From contig NZ_CP130613.1 of NCBI RefSeq assembly GCF_030623445.1, forward strand, positions 868,001-932,000: a stretch of DNA of 64,000 nt. The letters run 5' to 3'. This stretch comes from Pseudogemmatithrix spongiicola (GTDB lineage Bacteria > Gemmatimonadota > Gemmatimonadetes > Gemmatimonadales > Gemmatimonadaceae). Position 1 is the stretch's first letter. Every line of letters begins with the position of its first letter. The position numbers and the translations under genes were made by a program. Below are positions 33,953-43,507 of this stretch, piece by piece. A model generated the notes under the pieces. That model was given only the letters and a program-made list of their open reading frames with translations, was not told the origin of the DNA and ran no database searches.

Positions 33953-35113
33953 TCAGCGGCCGGCGGGCTCCAGCCGCACGAGGTTCGTCGGGCCCCCTGC
34001 GCGATCCTCGACGGCGAGGTAGACGAAGCCGTCCGGCCCCTGACGCACGTCGCGGACGCGACCGCGGCGCGAGAACAGCTGTTCTTCCTCGACGACGCGC
34101 CCGTCCTCGATCTTCAGGCGCCAGAGCACCTCGCCCACGAGGCCGCCCGAGAACACATGGCCCTGCCAGCCGCTGAACGCCGTGCCCCGGTACTGCATCA
34201 GCCCGGACGTCGCGATGCTCGGCACCCACACCTTCACCGGCTGCTCCATGCCGGCGCGCGTCGTGCCTTCGTGGATGTTCGTGCCGCTGCGGTAGTTCAC
34301 GCCGAAGCCGATGACCGGCCAGCCGTAGTTCTTGCCCGGCTGGATGAGATTGAGCTCGTCGCCGCCCTGCGGGCCGTGCTCGGTGGCCCACACGTTGCCG
34401 GCGGCGTCGATGAGCAGGCCCTGCGGATTCCGGTGCCCGTAGCTCCAGATCTGCGGCAGCGCGTCGGTGCGCCCGACGAACGGATTGTCCGTCGGCACGC
34501 GGCCGTCATCGTGCAGGCGGATCACCTTGCCGTTGTGCACCTTCAGGTCCTGTGCCGGATGCGCGGCGAGGTCGCCCTGCGGCGGCACCTGCCGGTCGCC
34601 CACCGTGATGAACATGTAGCCCTTGCCGTCGAACGCGATGCGCGAGCCGTAGTGGCCTTGGCCGCGCGACCACGCGTTCGCTTCGAACACTTCCTGCACG
34701 TCGTTCAGGCGATCGTTGGCGAACCGCGCGCGGATCACCGCCGTCGTGCTTTGGTCGCCGGCTGCGTTCGGCTTCGCATAGGAGATGTAGAGCAATCGAT
34801 TGCGCGCGAAGTCCGGATGCGGTACGACGTCGAGCAGGCCGCCCTGGTTGCCGACGCGGATCGCCGGCAGACCCGCCACCGGCTCCGCGAGCAAGCGACC
34901 GCCGCGTACGATGCGCAGGCGGCCGGCACGCTCCGTGACGAGGATGTCGCCGCCGGGGAGGAAGGCGATCGACCATGGGTTGACCAACCCTTCGGCAACC
35001 GTGACCACGCGATACGGATGGTAGATCGAGCGCAGCGGCGCGTCCTGCGCCGGGAGCGACGGAGCGAGGAGCACGCCGGCGAGGGCTGCGGCGGACAGCA
35101 GGCGGATCGACAT
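33953..35113 (-). CDS. PQQ-dependent sugar dehydrogenase (soluble GDH-like), exported
   Basis: The 386-residue protein has a signal peptide (ending near LPAQ) and the six-bladed propeller of the glucose/sorbosone dehydrogenase family. Characteristic pieces are GLVNPWSIAFLPGGDILVTERAGRLR, GGLLDVVPHPDF, YGHRNPQGL and TEHGPQGGDELN. Members oxidise aldoses or similar sugars with PQQ in the periplasm; the substrate here is unknown. ATG 35113 is preceded by GGAG at 5 bases, better than TTG 35116. Confidence 0.92.
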   Translation of the reverse strand: MSIRLLSAAALAGVLLAPSLPAQDAPLRSIYHPYRVVTVAEGLVNPWSIAFLPGGDILVTERAGRLRIVRGGRLLAEPVAGLPAIRVGNQGGLLDVVPHPDFARNRLLYISYAKPNAAGDQSTTAVIRARFANDRLNDVQEVFEANAWSRGQGHYGSRIAFDGKGYMFITVGDRQVPPQGDLAAHPAQDLKVHNGKVIRLHDDGRVPTDNPFVGRTDALPQIWSYGHRNPQGLLIDAAGNVWATEHGPQGGDELNLIQPGKNYGWPVIGFGVNYRSGTNIHEGTTRAGMEQPVKVWVPSIATSGLMQYRGTAFSGWQGHVFSGGLVGEVLWRLKIEDGRVVEEEQLFSRRGRVRDVRQGPDGFVYLAVEDRAGGPTNLVRLEPAGR

Positions 35114-35206
35114 CAAGACTCCAGGATGCGGGAGGAGGATGCACGAAAACTGGCGCGCGCCGGCCCGGAGGCAAGCGCGCGCCAGCCCAACCCGCCGCGC
35201 GGCCGC

Positions 35207-36562
35207 TCAGTTCCCGCGGGGCTTCTCGCGTGAACTGCCGCGCGTGCCGCGCGTGCCGCGCTCGCCACCGCGCGCCGAGCTGCCCCCGGACGACTTCGGC
35301 GCCGAGGCGCGGGGCGCTGCCGAGCCGTCGCGTGGCGCACTCGCGCGGGGGGCGGATTCGCGTTCAGCTCGTGGCGTTGAAGCTCGTGGCGTTGAAGCTC
35401 GTGGCGTTGAAGCTCGGGGCGTCGAAGCCCGCGGCGTCGAAGCCCGCGGCGTCGAAGCCCGCGGCGTCGAAGCCCGCGGCGTCGAAGCCCGCGGCGCTGT
35501 CGCGCGCTCGCTCGATGCCCGCGGTGCGCTCGCCTCGCGGCGCTCGCTGCGCGTCACTGGCGCACGGGGTGCGCTCGGTGCACTCGGTGCCCCTCGATCG
35601 TACCCACGACTCGGTGTCGGCACTGCGCGCTGGCCGTAAGCGTCGTCGCGCGGCACCGCTCGGCGCTCGGCCACCCCGCGCCCGTCGCCATCGCGGCGGA
35701 ATCCGCGGTCATGGCGCTCGAAGCCCGCGTTCCGATGCACCACGCCGTAGCGACGGACGTAGCGCGTATCCCAGCGGCGATGCACCACGCCGCGGTTCAC
35801 GACGATGATCGTATGCCGCGGTGCCACATAGATCGGATTTACGACGATCCACGGACGCGCCACGACCGCCCAGCGTGGGCCATGCGTGTGCCAGCCGTGG
35901 TGGTAGACGCGATGGCCCCACCAGTCGACGTCGTAGGTGAGCCACACGCCGATGGGATGCCCGATGCCCCAGCTCCAGTACGCGGGATGCGCGTGCGCGA
36001 TGTAGACCGGCCGATGGTAGATCACCGCCGGGTCGTAGGTCGGCACGTAAATCACGCGCGGCTCCGCCGGGACGATGCGGATCACCTCCCGCTCGACCAC
36101 CACCTGCTGTTGCGTCGTGGTCTGCAGGTTGCCCTGGGCGCTGGCCATCCGGCGCAAGCGCTGCACGGCATCCATCACGTCCGTCGGCTGCGTGGCGTAG
36201 GCCTGGCCGAGTGCCGTCATCCAATCTTCGCCGTCGGCGAGGAGGTTAAGCACCGGCTGATAGCGCGCCACCGCCTTGACGCTGATCTCCCAGGGCATCT
36301 GGTCGATGTTGTCCGCGCCGAAGGCCTTCACGTGTGCCTGAGCGGCGAGCACCTGTTCGGGATACGTCGCGGCGACGAGCACCTGTGCGAGGATGGGGTC
36401 CGGATACAGCGCGATCGGCGCGAGGAGGTTGTCGAGCTCCTCCTGCGTCCACGAGTCCGCCGCCGCCCCCTGAGCGAACGCATCCTGCGCCGCCGGCGCT
36501 GCAGTCGGCACCGCGAGGACAAGCGCCGAGACGAGTTTCCAACCGAGAGTCGAGCGCCGCAT
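35207..36562 (-). CDS. DUF3300 exported protein with Ser/Thr/Pro/Arg/Ala repeat tail
   Basis: The 451-residue protein has a signal peptide (to about residue 25) and a DUF3300 domain recognisable from ELDNLLAPIALYPDPILAQVLVAATYP and the PWEISVKA segment. The middle is rich in Tyr, Trp and His. The C-terminal 130 residues are Arg/Ser/Ala/Pro rich, with eight copies of the pentapeptide STPRA encoded by 15-base tandem repeats (35367-35500). The tail is highly basic and probably disordered, suited to cell-wall or polymer binding. Function unknown. Confidence 0.85.
   Translation of the reverse strand: MRRSTLGWKLVSALVLAVPTAAPAAQDAFAQGAAADSWTQEELDNLLAPIALYPDPILAQVLVAATYPEQVLAAQAHVKAFGADNIDQMPWEISVKAVARYQPVLNLLADGEDWMTALGQAYATQPTDVMDAVQRLRRMASAQGNLQTTTQQQVVVEREVIRIVPAEPRVIYVPTYDPAVIYHRPVYIAHAHPAYWSWGIGHPIGVWLTYDVDWWGHRVYHHGWHTHGPRWAVVARPWIVVNPIYVAPRHTIIVVNRGVVHRRWDTRYVRRYGVVHRNAGFERHDRGFRRDGDGRGVAERRAVPRDDAYGQRAVPTPSRGYDRGAPSAPSAPRAPVTRSERREASAPRASSERATAPRASTPRASTPRASTPRASTPRASTPRASTPRASTPRASTPRAERESAPRASAPRDGSAAPRASAPKSSGGSSARGGERGTRGTRGSSREKPRGN
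35367..35500 (-). repeat. 15-bp tandem repeats inside the DUF3300 gene
   Basis: About nine contiguous 15-base units. On the + strand three read gctcgtggcgttgaa, one is intermediate (gctcggggcgtcgaa), four read gcccgcggcgtcgaa, and the last diverges. Two homogeneous subtypes side by side point to recent slippage expansion. The frame is kept because the unit is a multiple of three. Confidence 0.9.
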
Positions 36563-36697
36563 ACGGCCTCCATGAGTAGCGCGGTCGCCGGGTGATACCC
36601 GTCCCGCCGGGGGTGTTCCGCGAGTTCCATGACCGCCCGCCGCATGGGGTAGACCTCAGCGACGGTAGCCCTGGGGGTCGGCCAGGATCCCGGCCAA

Positions 36698-36808
36698 GTG
36701 AACTTCTGGACGCCAGCGCGGTTCCGTAGCTTCCTGAAGCCCGCGGGCCGTCTCGTCCGCTGGGAGCGCACGTCCGTCTACCAGATTGCACTCGTGGAAC
36801 GCGCCTGA
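36698..36808 (+). CDS. Small ORF, 36 residues, unknown
   Basis: GTG 36698 to TGA 36808 encodes MNFWTPARFRSFLKPAG then RLVRWERTSVYQIALVERA. Third-position usage matches the neighbouring genes (TTC, CTG, CGC, GTC, GCC) and AGGA lies about 11 bases upstream. It ends 29 bases before the DinB-like gene and could be cotranscribed. No family recognised; coding is probable only from codon use. Confidence 0.35.
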   Translation: MNFWTPARFRSFLKPAGRLVRWERTSVYQIALVERA

Positions 36809-36837
36809 CGCAGCAGTCGGGCAGGGGAGTCACGGCG

Positions 36838-37335
36838 ATGTCGAAGGCGCTGGTCAGTCACGTGTTGGCCGCGATTGCGTATCGCACGCAGAAGGCGCTG
36901 CGCGACGCGCCGGCGTCGTATCCGGAGTTCGACGCCGGCGCACAGGCGCGACGACCCGTCGAGATCCTGCGCCACATGACCAGCGTGCTGGGCTATGCGC
37001 GCACCTTCAAGGTCGGCGGGACGTATCCCATCAAGCCGGAACCGCTCGAGGACTTCACCGCCGAGCAGCGGCGTTTCCACGAGATGCTCGCGGCGGTCCG
37101 CGACGCGCTCGCCGACGATGGATCGCTGGGCAGCCTCACGCCCGAGCAAGTACTGCAGGGTCCGTTGGCGGACGTCATGACGCACGTCGGGCAGCTCGCG
37201 ATGCTCCGGCGCATGTGCGGCGCGCCAGTGGCGCCCGAGAACTTCATCTTTGCCGACGTGCGGGTAGACCGGCTCGACGCTGACCAGCCGGCACCGGCGC
37301 GCCCTGACGCCGACTGGCCGGAACGGCCGCGCTGA
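36838..37335 (+). CDS. DinB-like four-helix protein
   Basis: The 165-residue protein is helical with the spacing of the DinB/YfiT superfamily: the first metal-ligand-like His in ILRHMTSVLGYA (about residue 43) and the later MTHVGQLAMLRRMCGAPV (about 117-134). These proteins are often thiol-dependent metalloenzymes of unknown role. The C-terminus is a short charged tail. It precedes the DUF4342 gene by 58 bases. Confidence 0.6.
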   Translation: MSKALVSHVLAAIAYRTQKALRDAPASYPEFDAGAQARRPVEILRHMTSVLGYARTFKVGGTYPIKPEPLEDFTAEQRRFHEMLAAVRDALADDGSLGSLTPEQVLQGPLADVMTHVGQLAMLRRMCGAPVAPENFIFADVRVDRLDADQPAPARPDADWPERPR

Positions 37336-37393
37336 GCTGACACCCGCAGCGGCATCGCCCCGTACGCACCGCTGACCCCCACCGGAGACGGCG

Positions 37394-37636
37394 ATGGAAG
37401 AGATCAAGGTGACTGGCGCCAAGCTGCTCGAGAAGGTCAAGGCGCTCATCAAGGAAGGCAATGTCCGGCGCCTCGTGCTGCGTAATCCGCAGGGGCGCGT
37501 GCTCATGGATGTGCCGCTCAACGCCGGCATCGCGGCCTCGGCGCTGCTGCCCCTCTGGGCCGCGATCGCGAGCATCGCCGTACTCGCCACCGACTACACG
37601 ATCCTCGTCGAGCGCGAAGGCCCGCCCGCGAAGTGA
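37394..37636 (+). CDS. DUF4342 small membrane protein
   Basis: The 80-residue protein matches the DUF4342 pattern: an N-terminal helix (GAKLLEKVKALIKEGNVRRLVLRN), the segment RVLMDVPLNAG, and one hydrophobic helix (about 45-67). GGAG lies upstream of ATG 37394. Related proteins in other bacteria appear as small membrane or NAC/UBA-like proteins. Function unknown. Confidence 0.75.
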   Translation: MEEIKVTGAKLLEKVKALIKEGNVRRLVLRNPQGRVLMDVPLNAGIAASALLPLWAAIASIAVLATDYTILVEREGPPAK

Positions 37637-37761
37637 CGGCGGCGTGACGGCGGCGTGACGGCCGTCACAGGCGCAGCACTTCGCGCTGCGCCATCGTGTA
37701 TCATCCAAGCGTCGGCCAGCCGCGGTCGCGGCCGGCCCCTTCACCCTCTGCCGGATTCGCC

Positions 37762-38823
37762 ATGCTGGCCTCGTTCCGTTCCCGTGCGCTTCTCGTCCTG
37801 ACGGTGTTCTCCCTCGCCGCCTGCGGCGAGGAAACAGAGCTGCCGACCGATCTCGCGACTGCCGAGGCGACGGAAGACATCGAACTCACGCAGGCCGCCT
37901 TCGACACGCCGCAGACGACGGCGCTCGTCGATCTTGGCGTGGAGATTGACCAGGCGCTGATTGCCGCCGGTGGCGGCGCGACCTTGGCGTCCGTCGTGGC
38001 GGCCGGACCGGTGGCCACCCACGCGGCGCGTCGCAGCGTCGTCGAGCGGATTGAGGGGGTGGACGCCGGTACCATGACCGCGCTGCCCGCCTCGAGCCTC
38101 GGCAAGACCTTCGAGTGGGACGTCGTCGACGACCGCTACGAGATGACGGCCCGGACGGGCGCGCCGGTCAACGGCGTGCTCTTCGTCCTCTACACCGTCA
38201 ATCCGATCACGGGTGAGCCCGCCGAGCCGCTGGTCGAGGTGGGGACGGTGAGCATCACGCAGGGTGGCACGGCGAACAGCCCGTCCGCCGCGCTGACCGT
38301 GCGCAACACCGCCGGCACGTCCGTCTTCAGCTACACCGCCACGCTCGGTGGTACGCAGTCCGTGCCGTCGTTCAACGTGTCGGGCAACGCCGGCGTGGGA
38401 CCCAACGCCGCGACGTTCTCCCTCACCGTCGGCGTCAACATCGTGAACCAGACGTTGACCGCCGACTGGCGCACGACGATCCCGACCCGCGCCCTGACCA
38501 CGCGCTCGACGCTCGGCATCAATCCCAACACGGGCGCCATCACGCTGCGCGGCGTCATGCAACGAGGCCTGCGACGCGTCGAGATCAGCGGTTCGTTCAA
38601 CACCGAGTTCGGCGGCCAGTTGACCGTCAAGGTCGGGGACCGGACGTTCGCCCGCATGGTGCTCGATGGCGCGGGCGGCGTCGCCATCACGAATGCCGAG
38701 GGCCAGCCGCTGACGCCCGAGGAGGAGGCGACGCTCGAACTGATCTTCGAATGGTTCCAGTCGTCCCTGACGTGGTCCAACGCGCTGCTCGATCCCGTCT
38801 ACGCGGCGCTGGGCGTGGAATGA
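37762..38823 (+). CDS. Putative lipoprotein, unknown
   Basis: The 353-residue protein begins at ATG 37762 with a lipobox (VFSLAAC, Cys about 19). The in-frame extension upstream lacks a signal-like start. The mature part has a helical N-terminal section and a beta-rich C-terminal section (SVTITQ-like strands, NVSGNAG, FSLTVGVNI). No family recognised. A terminator follows the gene. Confidence 0.65.
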   Translation: MLASFRSRALLVLTVFSLAACGEETELPTDLATAEATEDIELTQAAFDTPQTTALVDLGVEIDQALIAAGGGATLASVVAAGPVATHAARRSVVERIEGVDAGTMTALPASSLGKTFEWDVVDDRYEMTARTGAPVNGVLFVLYTVNPITGEPAEPLVEVGTVSITQGGTANSPSAALTVRNTAGTSVFSYTATLGGTQSVPSFNVSGNAGVGPNAATFSLTVGVNIVNQTLTADWRTTIPTRALTTRSTLGINPNTGAITLRGVMQRGLRRVEISGSFNTEFGGQLTVKVGDRTFARMVLDGAGGVAITNAEGQPLTPEEEATLELIFEWFQSSLTWSNALLDPVYAALGVE

Positions 38824-38888
38824 TCGGACCGAGGGCCGAAACCCCCGTTCTGCCGGGGGCGTAGGCCCGGATGTCCTCCGAACAAACC

Positions 38889-38946
38889 CTCAGGGGACCG
38901 GGGCTGTCAGATACCTGACGCCCTGCGGTCCCCTGAGTGTTTTTCT
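38889..38946 (+). terminator. Rho-independent terminator
   Basis: CTCAGGGGACCG (38889-38900) and CGGTCCCCTGAG (38926-38937) form a perfect 12-bp stem with a 25-base loop, followed by TGTTTTTC. It ends about 18 bases before the ADOP permease ATG, so it also marks the leader of that gene. Confidence 0.8.
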
Positions 38947-38963
38947 CCCACCCCCGGCTCCCG

Positions 38964-41471
38964 ATGCGCCAGTTGTCTCTCGCCCTGCGCATGCTGCGCA
39001 AGACGCCGTTCGTCACGGCGGTCGCAGTGCTCTCGCTCGCCCTCGGCATCGGGGCGAATGCGGCGATCTACTCGATGTTCGACCAACTCTTGCTGCGCGC
39101 GCTGCCGGTGCCGAACGCCCATGAGTTGGTGAGCTTGGCATCGCCAGGTCCCAAGCCCGGCAGCACCTCGTGCAACCAGCAGGGCGAGTGCTCGGCGACG
39201 TTCTCGTATCCGATGTACCGCGACCTCGCCGAGAAACAGTCGGCGTTGGCGGGCATCGCCGCGAGCCGGATCTTCGGGGCCAGCCTCTCCGTCGATAACG
39301 AGCCGAGCGTCGGCGAAGGCGCGTGGGTCTCGGGCAGCTACTTCCCGACGCTTGGCGTGCAGCCAGCGCTCGGCCGCCTCCTCGGCCCCGACGACGACCG
39401 GATTCCCGACGGCCACGATCTCATGGTAATCAGCCACACCCTGTGGCGCGACCGGTTCGCGTCGCGGGCGGATGTCGTGGGCAAGTCCATGATCGTCAAC
39501 GGACGCTCCATGGAGATCGTCGGCGTGCTGCCGGAGTCGTTCACCGGGACCACCGCGGGCTCGCGTCCGCTGGTGTACATCCCGCTGGCCATGCGCTGGG
39601 CCTTCTCGACGTCGGGATACAAGGGCTACGAGAATCGCCGGGACTACTCGCTGTACGTGTTCGGCCGGCTGAAGCCCGGCGGCACGCTCGCGGAGGCGCA
39701 GGCCGCACTCAACACGCTGTACCAGCCGATCCTGACGGAAATCGAGGCGCCGCTGCAGGACGGGATGAGCGACGCGACGTTGGAGCGCTTCAAGGCGCGG
39801 CGCATTGAACTCGAACCGGGCGCCCGCGGCCAGAGCCGCATCCACGCCGAGGCGCGTACCCCGCTCCTGCTGCTCTTCGCCATCACGGGGACGGTGCTGC
39901 TGATCGCCTGCGCCAACGTCGCGAACCTCTTGCTCGCCCGCGGCGCCGGTCGTGCCACCGAGATGGGCGTCCGCCTCGCACTGGGCGCTTCACGCGGGAC
40001 GTTGCTGCGCCAGCTGATGACGGAGTCGCTCCTCCTGTCAGCGCTCGGTGGCGTCGTGAGCCTGTTCGTGGCGCGCTGGACGCTCGCGGGGATCGGCAGC
40101 TTGCTGCCGCCCGAGGCCGCCGCATCGATGACCTTTGCCGTGGATTGGCGCGTGATGGCCTTCGCGGCGATCCTCGCAGTCGCCACCGGCTTCGTCTTCG
40201 GCCTCTATCCGGCGCTGCAGGGCACCCGCGCCGACCTCATCTCGGCCATCCGTGCCGGCGCGGGACAGATCGCCGGCGCGCAGGGCTCGGCGCGGCTCCG
40301 CAACGCGCTGGTGACGGTGCAGATCGCCCTGTCGATGGCGCTCTTGGCCTCGGCCAGCCTGTTCGTGAAGTCCTTGAGTCAGGTGTCGAAGGTCGACCTC
40401 GGCATCACGATCGAGGATGCCATCACCTTCTCGACGTCGCCGGCCCGCGTGGGCTACGATACGCTGCGCTCGGGGGTGTTCAATCGGCGGCTCGAGGAGG
40501 AGTTGAAGAGCCTGCCGGGCGTCACGGGCGTGACCTCGTCGATGGTGGGCCTGCTCGCGGGCAATGACTGGGGCAACGACGTACGTGTGCAGGGCTTCGA
40601 ATGCGGGCCGGATACGGACTGCAATGCCGTGTACAGCGAGGTCGGTCCGGAGTTCTTCACGACGTTGGGCGTGCGCATGGTCGCGGGGCGCGATTTCACC
40701 GAATCGGACATCGCGGGCGCCACGCAGGTCGCGGTGGTGAACCAGCGCTTCGCCGAGAAGTTCGGTCTGGGCAGCGATGCCGTGGGCAAGTTCATGGGGC
40801 GTGCCGGAGCCGACGGCGATTCGTTGCGCATCCTGATCGTCGGCCTGGTGCCGAACATCGCGTATAACAACGTGCGCCAGGACGAGCCGCTGCCGGTGTT
40901 CTACATCCCGTGGAGGCAGAACGCACGCACGACCTTCATGAACTGGTACGTGCGGAGCTCGCTGCCTCCGGAGCAGTTGCTGCCGCAGATCCCGGCCCTG
41001 GTGAAGCGCTTGGATGCGTCGCTGCCGGTGGAGGACCTCAAGACGATGCCGCAGCAGATTCGCGAGAATGTGTTCCTCGATCGCATGATCAGCATCTTGG
41101 CGAGCGCGTTCGCCGTGCTGGCGACGCTGCTGGCGGCGGTGGGGCTCTACGGCGTGATGGCGTACTCAGTCACGCAGCGGACCCGCGAGATCGGCGTGCG
41201 GATGGCACTCGGCGCCGACGCGGACCGCGTGCAGGCGTTGGTGCTGCGCCAGGTCGCGTGGATGTTGGCGATCGGCGGCGCGGTGGGGCTGGCGGCGGCA
41301 TTTGCGCTGGGTCGGGCGGCGCAGTCTCTTTTGTTCGAGATACAGCCCTACGATCCCGTGGCGCTTGGAATCTCTACGGCCCTCCTCGCCGTAGTGGCGT
41401 TGGGTGCCGGTTACCTGCCGGCCCGCCGCGCCTCGCGCGTGGATCCGATGCATGCCCTCCGTTACGACTGA
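38964..41471 (+). CDS. ABC transporter permease, ADOP (MacB-FtsX duplicated) type
   Basis: An 835-residue inner-membrane protein of the ADOP class. It has an N-terminal helix (MLRKTPFVTAVAVLSLALGIGANAA), a MacB-like periplasmic domain, three helices, a second periplasmic domain, and a last FtsX block with QRTREIGVRMALGA. The duplicated TM-periplasmic-TM layout and the motif LLIACANVANLLLARG define the class. ATG 38964 is chosen; the upstream 9 codons lie in the terminator region. It is first in an operon with an adaptor and an ATPase, a tripartite efflux arrangement. Substrate unknown. Confidence 0.93.
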   Translation: MRQLSLALRMLRKTPFVTAVAVLSLALGIGANAAIYSMFDQLLLRALPVPNAHELVSLASPGPKPGSTSCNQQGECSATFSYPMYRDLAEKQSALAGIAASRIFGASLSVDNEPSVGEGAWVSGSYFPTLGVQPALGRLLGPDDDRIPDGHDLMVISHTLWRDRFASRADVVGKSMIVNGRSMEIVGVLPESFTGTTAGSRPLVYIPLAMRWAFSTSGYKGYENRRDYSLYVFGRLKPGGTLAEAQAALNTLYQPILTEIEAPLQDGMSDATLERFKARRIELEPGARGQSRIHAEARTPLLLLFAITGTVLLIACANVANLLLARGAGRATEMGVRLALGASRGTLLRQLMTESLLLSALGGVVSLFVARWTLAGIGSLLPPEAAASMTFAVDWRVMAFAAILAVATGFVFGLYPALQGTRADLISAIRAGAGQIAGAQGSARLRNALVTVQIALSMALLASASLFVKSLSQVSKVDLGITIEDAITFSTSPARVGYDTLRSGVFNRRLEEELKSLPGVTGVTSSMVGLLAGNDWGNDVRVQGFECGPDTDCNAVYSEVGPEFFTTLGVRMVAGRDFTESDIAGATQVAVVNQRFAEKFGLGSDAVGKFMGRAGADGDSLRILIVGLVPNIAYNNVRQDEPLPVFYIPWRQNARTTFMNWYVRSSLPPEQLLPQIPALVKRLDASLPVEDLKTMPQQIRENVFLDRMISILASAFAVLATLLAAVGLYGVMAYSVTQRTREIGVRMALGADADRVQALVLRQVAWMLAIGGAVGLAAAFALGRAAQSLLFEIQPYDPVALGISTALLAVVALGAGYLPARRASRVDPMHALRYD

Positions 41472-41478
41472 CGCCTGA

Positions 41479-42723
41479 ATGGACATTGTCCGAACTCCCC
41501 CCAAGCGCACGGGCCGCAAGGTCGCCATCGGCGGCGGCATCGCGGCCGTGCTGCTCCTGACCATCGCCGTCGCGAGGCTCGACCCCGCGGTGCCCACCGT
41601 GGCCCGCGCGGGTGTGATCATCGACTCCGTGCGGCGCGGCGACGTGACGCGCGAGGTGCGCGGACCAGGGTCGCTGGTGCCCGAGCAGATCCGATGGATC
41701 ACGGCCCAAGCGTCGGCGCGCGTCGAGCGGCTCTACGTGCAGTCCGGCGCGGCGATGGGTGCGGGCCAGCTCATCCTCGAGCTGTCGAACCCCGACCTGC
41801 AGATCCAGACCATGCAGGCCGAGCAGCAGGTGCGGCAGGCGGAGATCGACCTGCTCAACCTGCGGACGAACCTCCGGAGCGCGCTGCTCACGCAGGAAGG
41901 TGTGGTCGCGACGACGCGCACGCAGTACGTGAGCGCCTTGCAGGAGGCGGCCGCTGCCGATTCGCTCATCAAGCGCAACCTGGTGAGCGAGTTCGACCTG
42001 CGGAACCGCCGCGCCCAGGCCGAGGAGATGACCACGCGCCTGCGCCTGGAGCAGGAGCGGCTGCAGCTGATGGCCGGTGCCATCGACAGCCAGATTGCCG
42101 TGCAGGCGGGGCAGGTGGAGCAGCTGCGCGCCATTGCGGCGAACCAGCAGGCGCGGCTGCGCTCGCTGACGGTGCGCGCGCCCGATGCGGGCGTGCTGCA
42201 GGAGCTCGATCTCGAGCTCGGGCAATGGGTGCCCGAGGGGACCGCGCTCGCGAAGGTGGTGCAGCCGGGCCGCCTGAAGGCCGAACTGCGCATCCCCGAA
42301 TCACAGGCCAAGGATGTGGCGATCGGCCAGCCAGCCAGCGTGGATACGCGCAACGGCATCGTCCGCGGTCGCGTCGCCCGCAAGGACCCGTCGGCGGTGG
42401 GGGGATCAGTGCTCGTGGACATCGCCCTCGAGGGGCCGCTGCCGGCGGGCGCAGTGCCTGACCTCTCGGTCGATGGCACGATCCAAGTGGCCCAGATGAA
42501 TGGCATTCTCTACACGGGTCGCCCCGCGGTTGGCGCCGCGAGCGGCTCGGTCACGATGTTCAAGCTGGAACCGGACGGCGTGCATGCCGTACGGGTGCAG
42601 GTGGAGCTGGGCCGCAGTTCCGTGAATACGATCGAGATCCTCCGCGGCCTCGAGCCCGGAGACCGCGTAGTGCTGTCGGACATGACCCAGTACGCGAATG
42701 TCGATCGCGTACGCATCAAGTGA
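41479..42723 (+). CDS. Periplasmic adaptor subunit (HlyD/MacA-like)
   Basis: The 414-residue membrane-fusion protein has an N-terminal membrane anchor (about 16-33), a split lipoyl/barrel-sandwich domain, a long coiled-coil hairpin (about 110-230; EQQVRQAEIDLLNL...EEMTTRLRLEQERLQL), then beta-barrel and membrane-proximal domains ending in ILRGLEPGDRVVLSDM. It would bridge the ADOP permease and an outer-membrane factor. The gene starts 7 bases after the permease stop. Confidence 0.92.
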   Translation: MDIVRTPPKRTGRKVAIGGGIAAVLLLTIAVARLDPAVPTVARAGVIIDSVRRGDVTREVRGPGSLVPEQIRWITAQASARVERLYVQSGAAMGAGQLILELSNPDLQIQTMQAEQQVRQAEIDLLNLRTNLRSALLTQEGVVATTRTQYVSALQEAAAADSLIKRNLVSEFDLRNRRAQAEEMTTRLRLEQERLQLMAGAIDSQIAVQAGQVEQLRAIAANQQARLRSLTVRAPDAGVLQELDLELGQWVPEGTALAKVVQPGRLKAELRIPESQAKDVAIGQPASVDTRNGIVRGRVARKDPSAVGGSVLVDIALEGPLPAGAVPDLSVDGTIQVAQMNGILYTGRPAVGAASGSVTMFKLEPDGVHAVRVQVELGRSSVNTIEILRGLEPGDRVVLSDMTQYANVDRVRIK

Positions 42724-42730
42724 GGCTGGA

Positions 42731-43426
42731 ATGACGACGTTGATCCGCATGGAAGGCATCAAGAAGGTCTTCACGACGGATGAGGTCGAGACGCACGCGC
42801 TGTCCGACATCCACTTCTCGATCACCAAGGGCGAGTACGTGGCCATCTCCGGCCCGTCGGGTTGCGGCAAGACGACGCTGCTCTCGATCCTCGGACTGCT
42901 CGATGCCCCGAGCGGCGGCGTCTACGAACTCGCGGGCCACCGCGTCGAGACGCTCTCGCCGGCCGACCGCGCGCGCGTCCGCAACCGGCAGATCGGCTTC
43001 ATCTTCCAGGCCTTCAATCTCATCGGCGACCTGACGGTGGCGGAGAACGTCGAACTGCCGCTGACCTACCGCGAAGACATGAGCGCCAGCGAGCGCAAGG
43101 ACCGCGTGGCGCGCGCGCTCGAGCGCGTGGGCATGAGCCATCGCGCCAAGCATTTCCCGGCGCAGCTCTCGGGCGGTCAGCAGCAGCGTGTGGCCGTGGC
43201 CCGCGCGGTGGCCGGCGACCCGGCGATCCTGCTCGCCGACGAGCCGACGGGTAACCTCGACTCGAAAAACGGCGAGGCCGTGATGGCGCTGCTGCAGGAG
43301 CTGCACGGGCAGGGCAGCACGATCTGCATGGTGACGCACGACCATCGCTACGCGCAGCATGCCTCGCGCGAGGTGCATCTGTTCGACGGTAAGGTGGTGC
43401 AGCCGGCGATGATGGGCGCCGCGTAG
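42731..43426 (+). CDS. ABC transporter ATP-binding protein (LolD/MacB-like)
   Basis: The 231-residue ATPase has Walker [10 protein letters not shown] (about 36-44), the Q-loop [20 protein letters not shown], signature [14 protein letters not shown], Walker [10 protein letters not shown] and the H-loop [13 protein letters not shown] and VELPL are typical of MacB/LolD/FtsE-type exporters. ATG 42731 lies 7 bases after the adaptor stop. It energises the preceding permease. Confidence 0.96.
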   Translation: MTTLIRMEGIKKVFTTDEVETHALSDIHFSITKGEYVAISGPSGCGKTTLLSILGLLDAPSGGVYELAGHRVETLSPADRARVRNRQIGFIFQAFNLIGDLTVAENVELPLTYREDMSASERKDRVARALERVGMSHRAKHFPAQLSGGQQQRVAVARAVAGDPAILLADEPTGNLDSKNGEAVMALLQELHGQGSTICMVTHDHRYAQHASREVHLFDGKVVQPAMMGAA

Positions 43427-43455
43427 CCCCTCGCCAAACGCTCGGCGCGGGTGCA

Positions 43456-43489
43456 GCGTAGAGGGCGCAACGGCGGGTCCCCTCTACGC
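43456..43489 (+). terminator. Inverted repeat after the ABC operon
   Basis: GCGTAGAGGG (43456-43465) and CCCTCTACGC (43480-43489) are a perfect 10-bp stem. No T-run follows. It separates the efflux operon from the cytochrome gene. Confidence 0.5.
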
Positions 43490-43507
43490 TCACCCCGAGG
43501 TTCGTGT

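Noticed and set aside
35367-35500. CRISPR array
   Set aside because: The 15-bp units are contiguous, without spacers, and lie in frame inside the DUF3300 gene.
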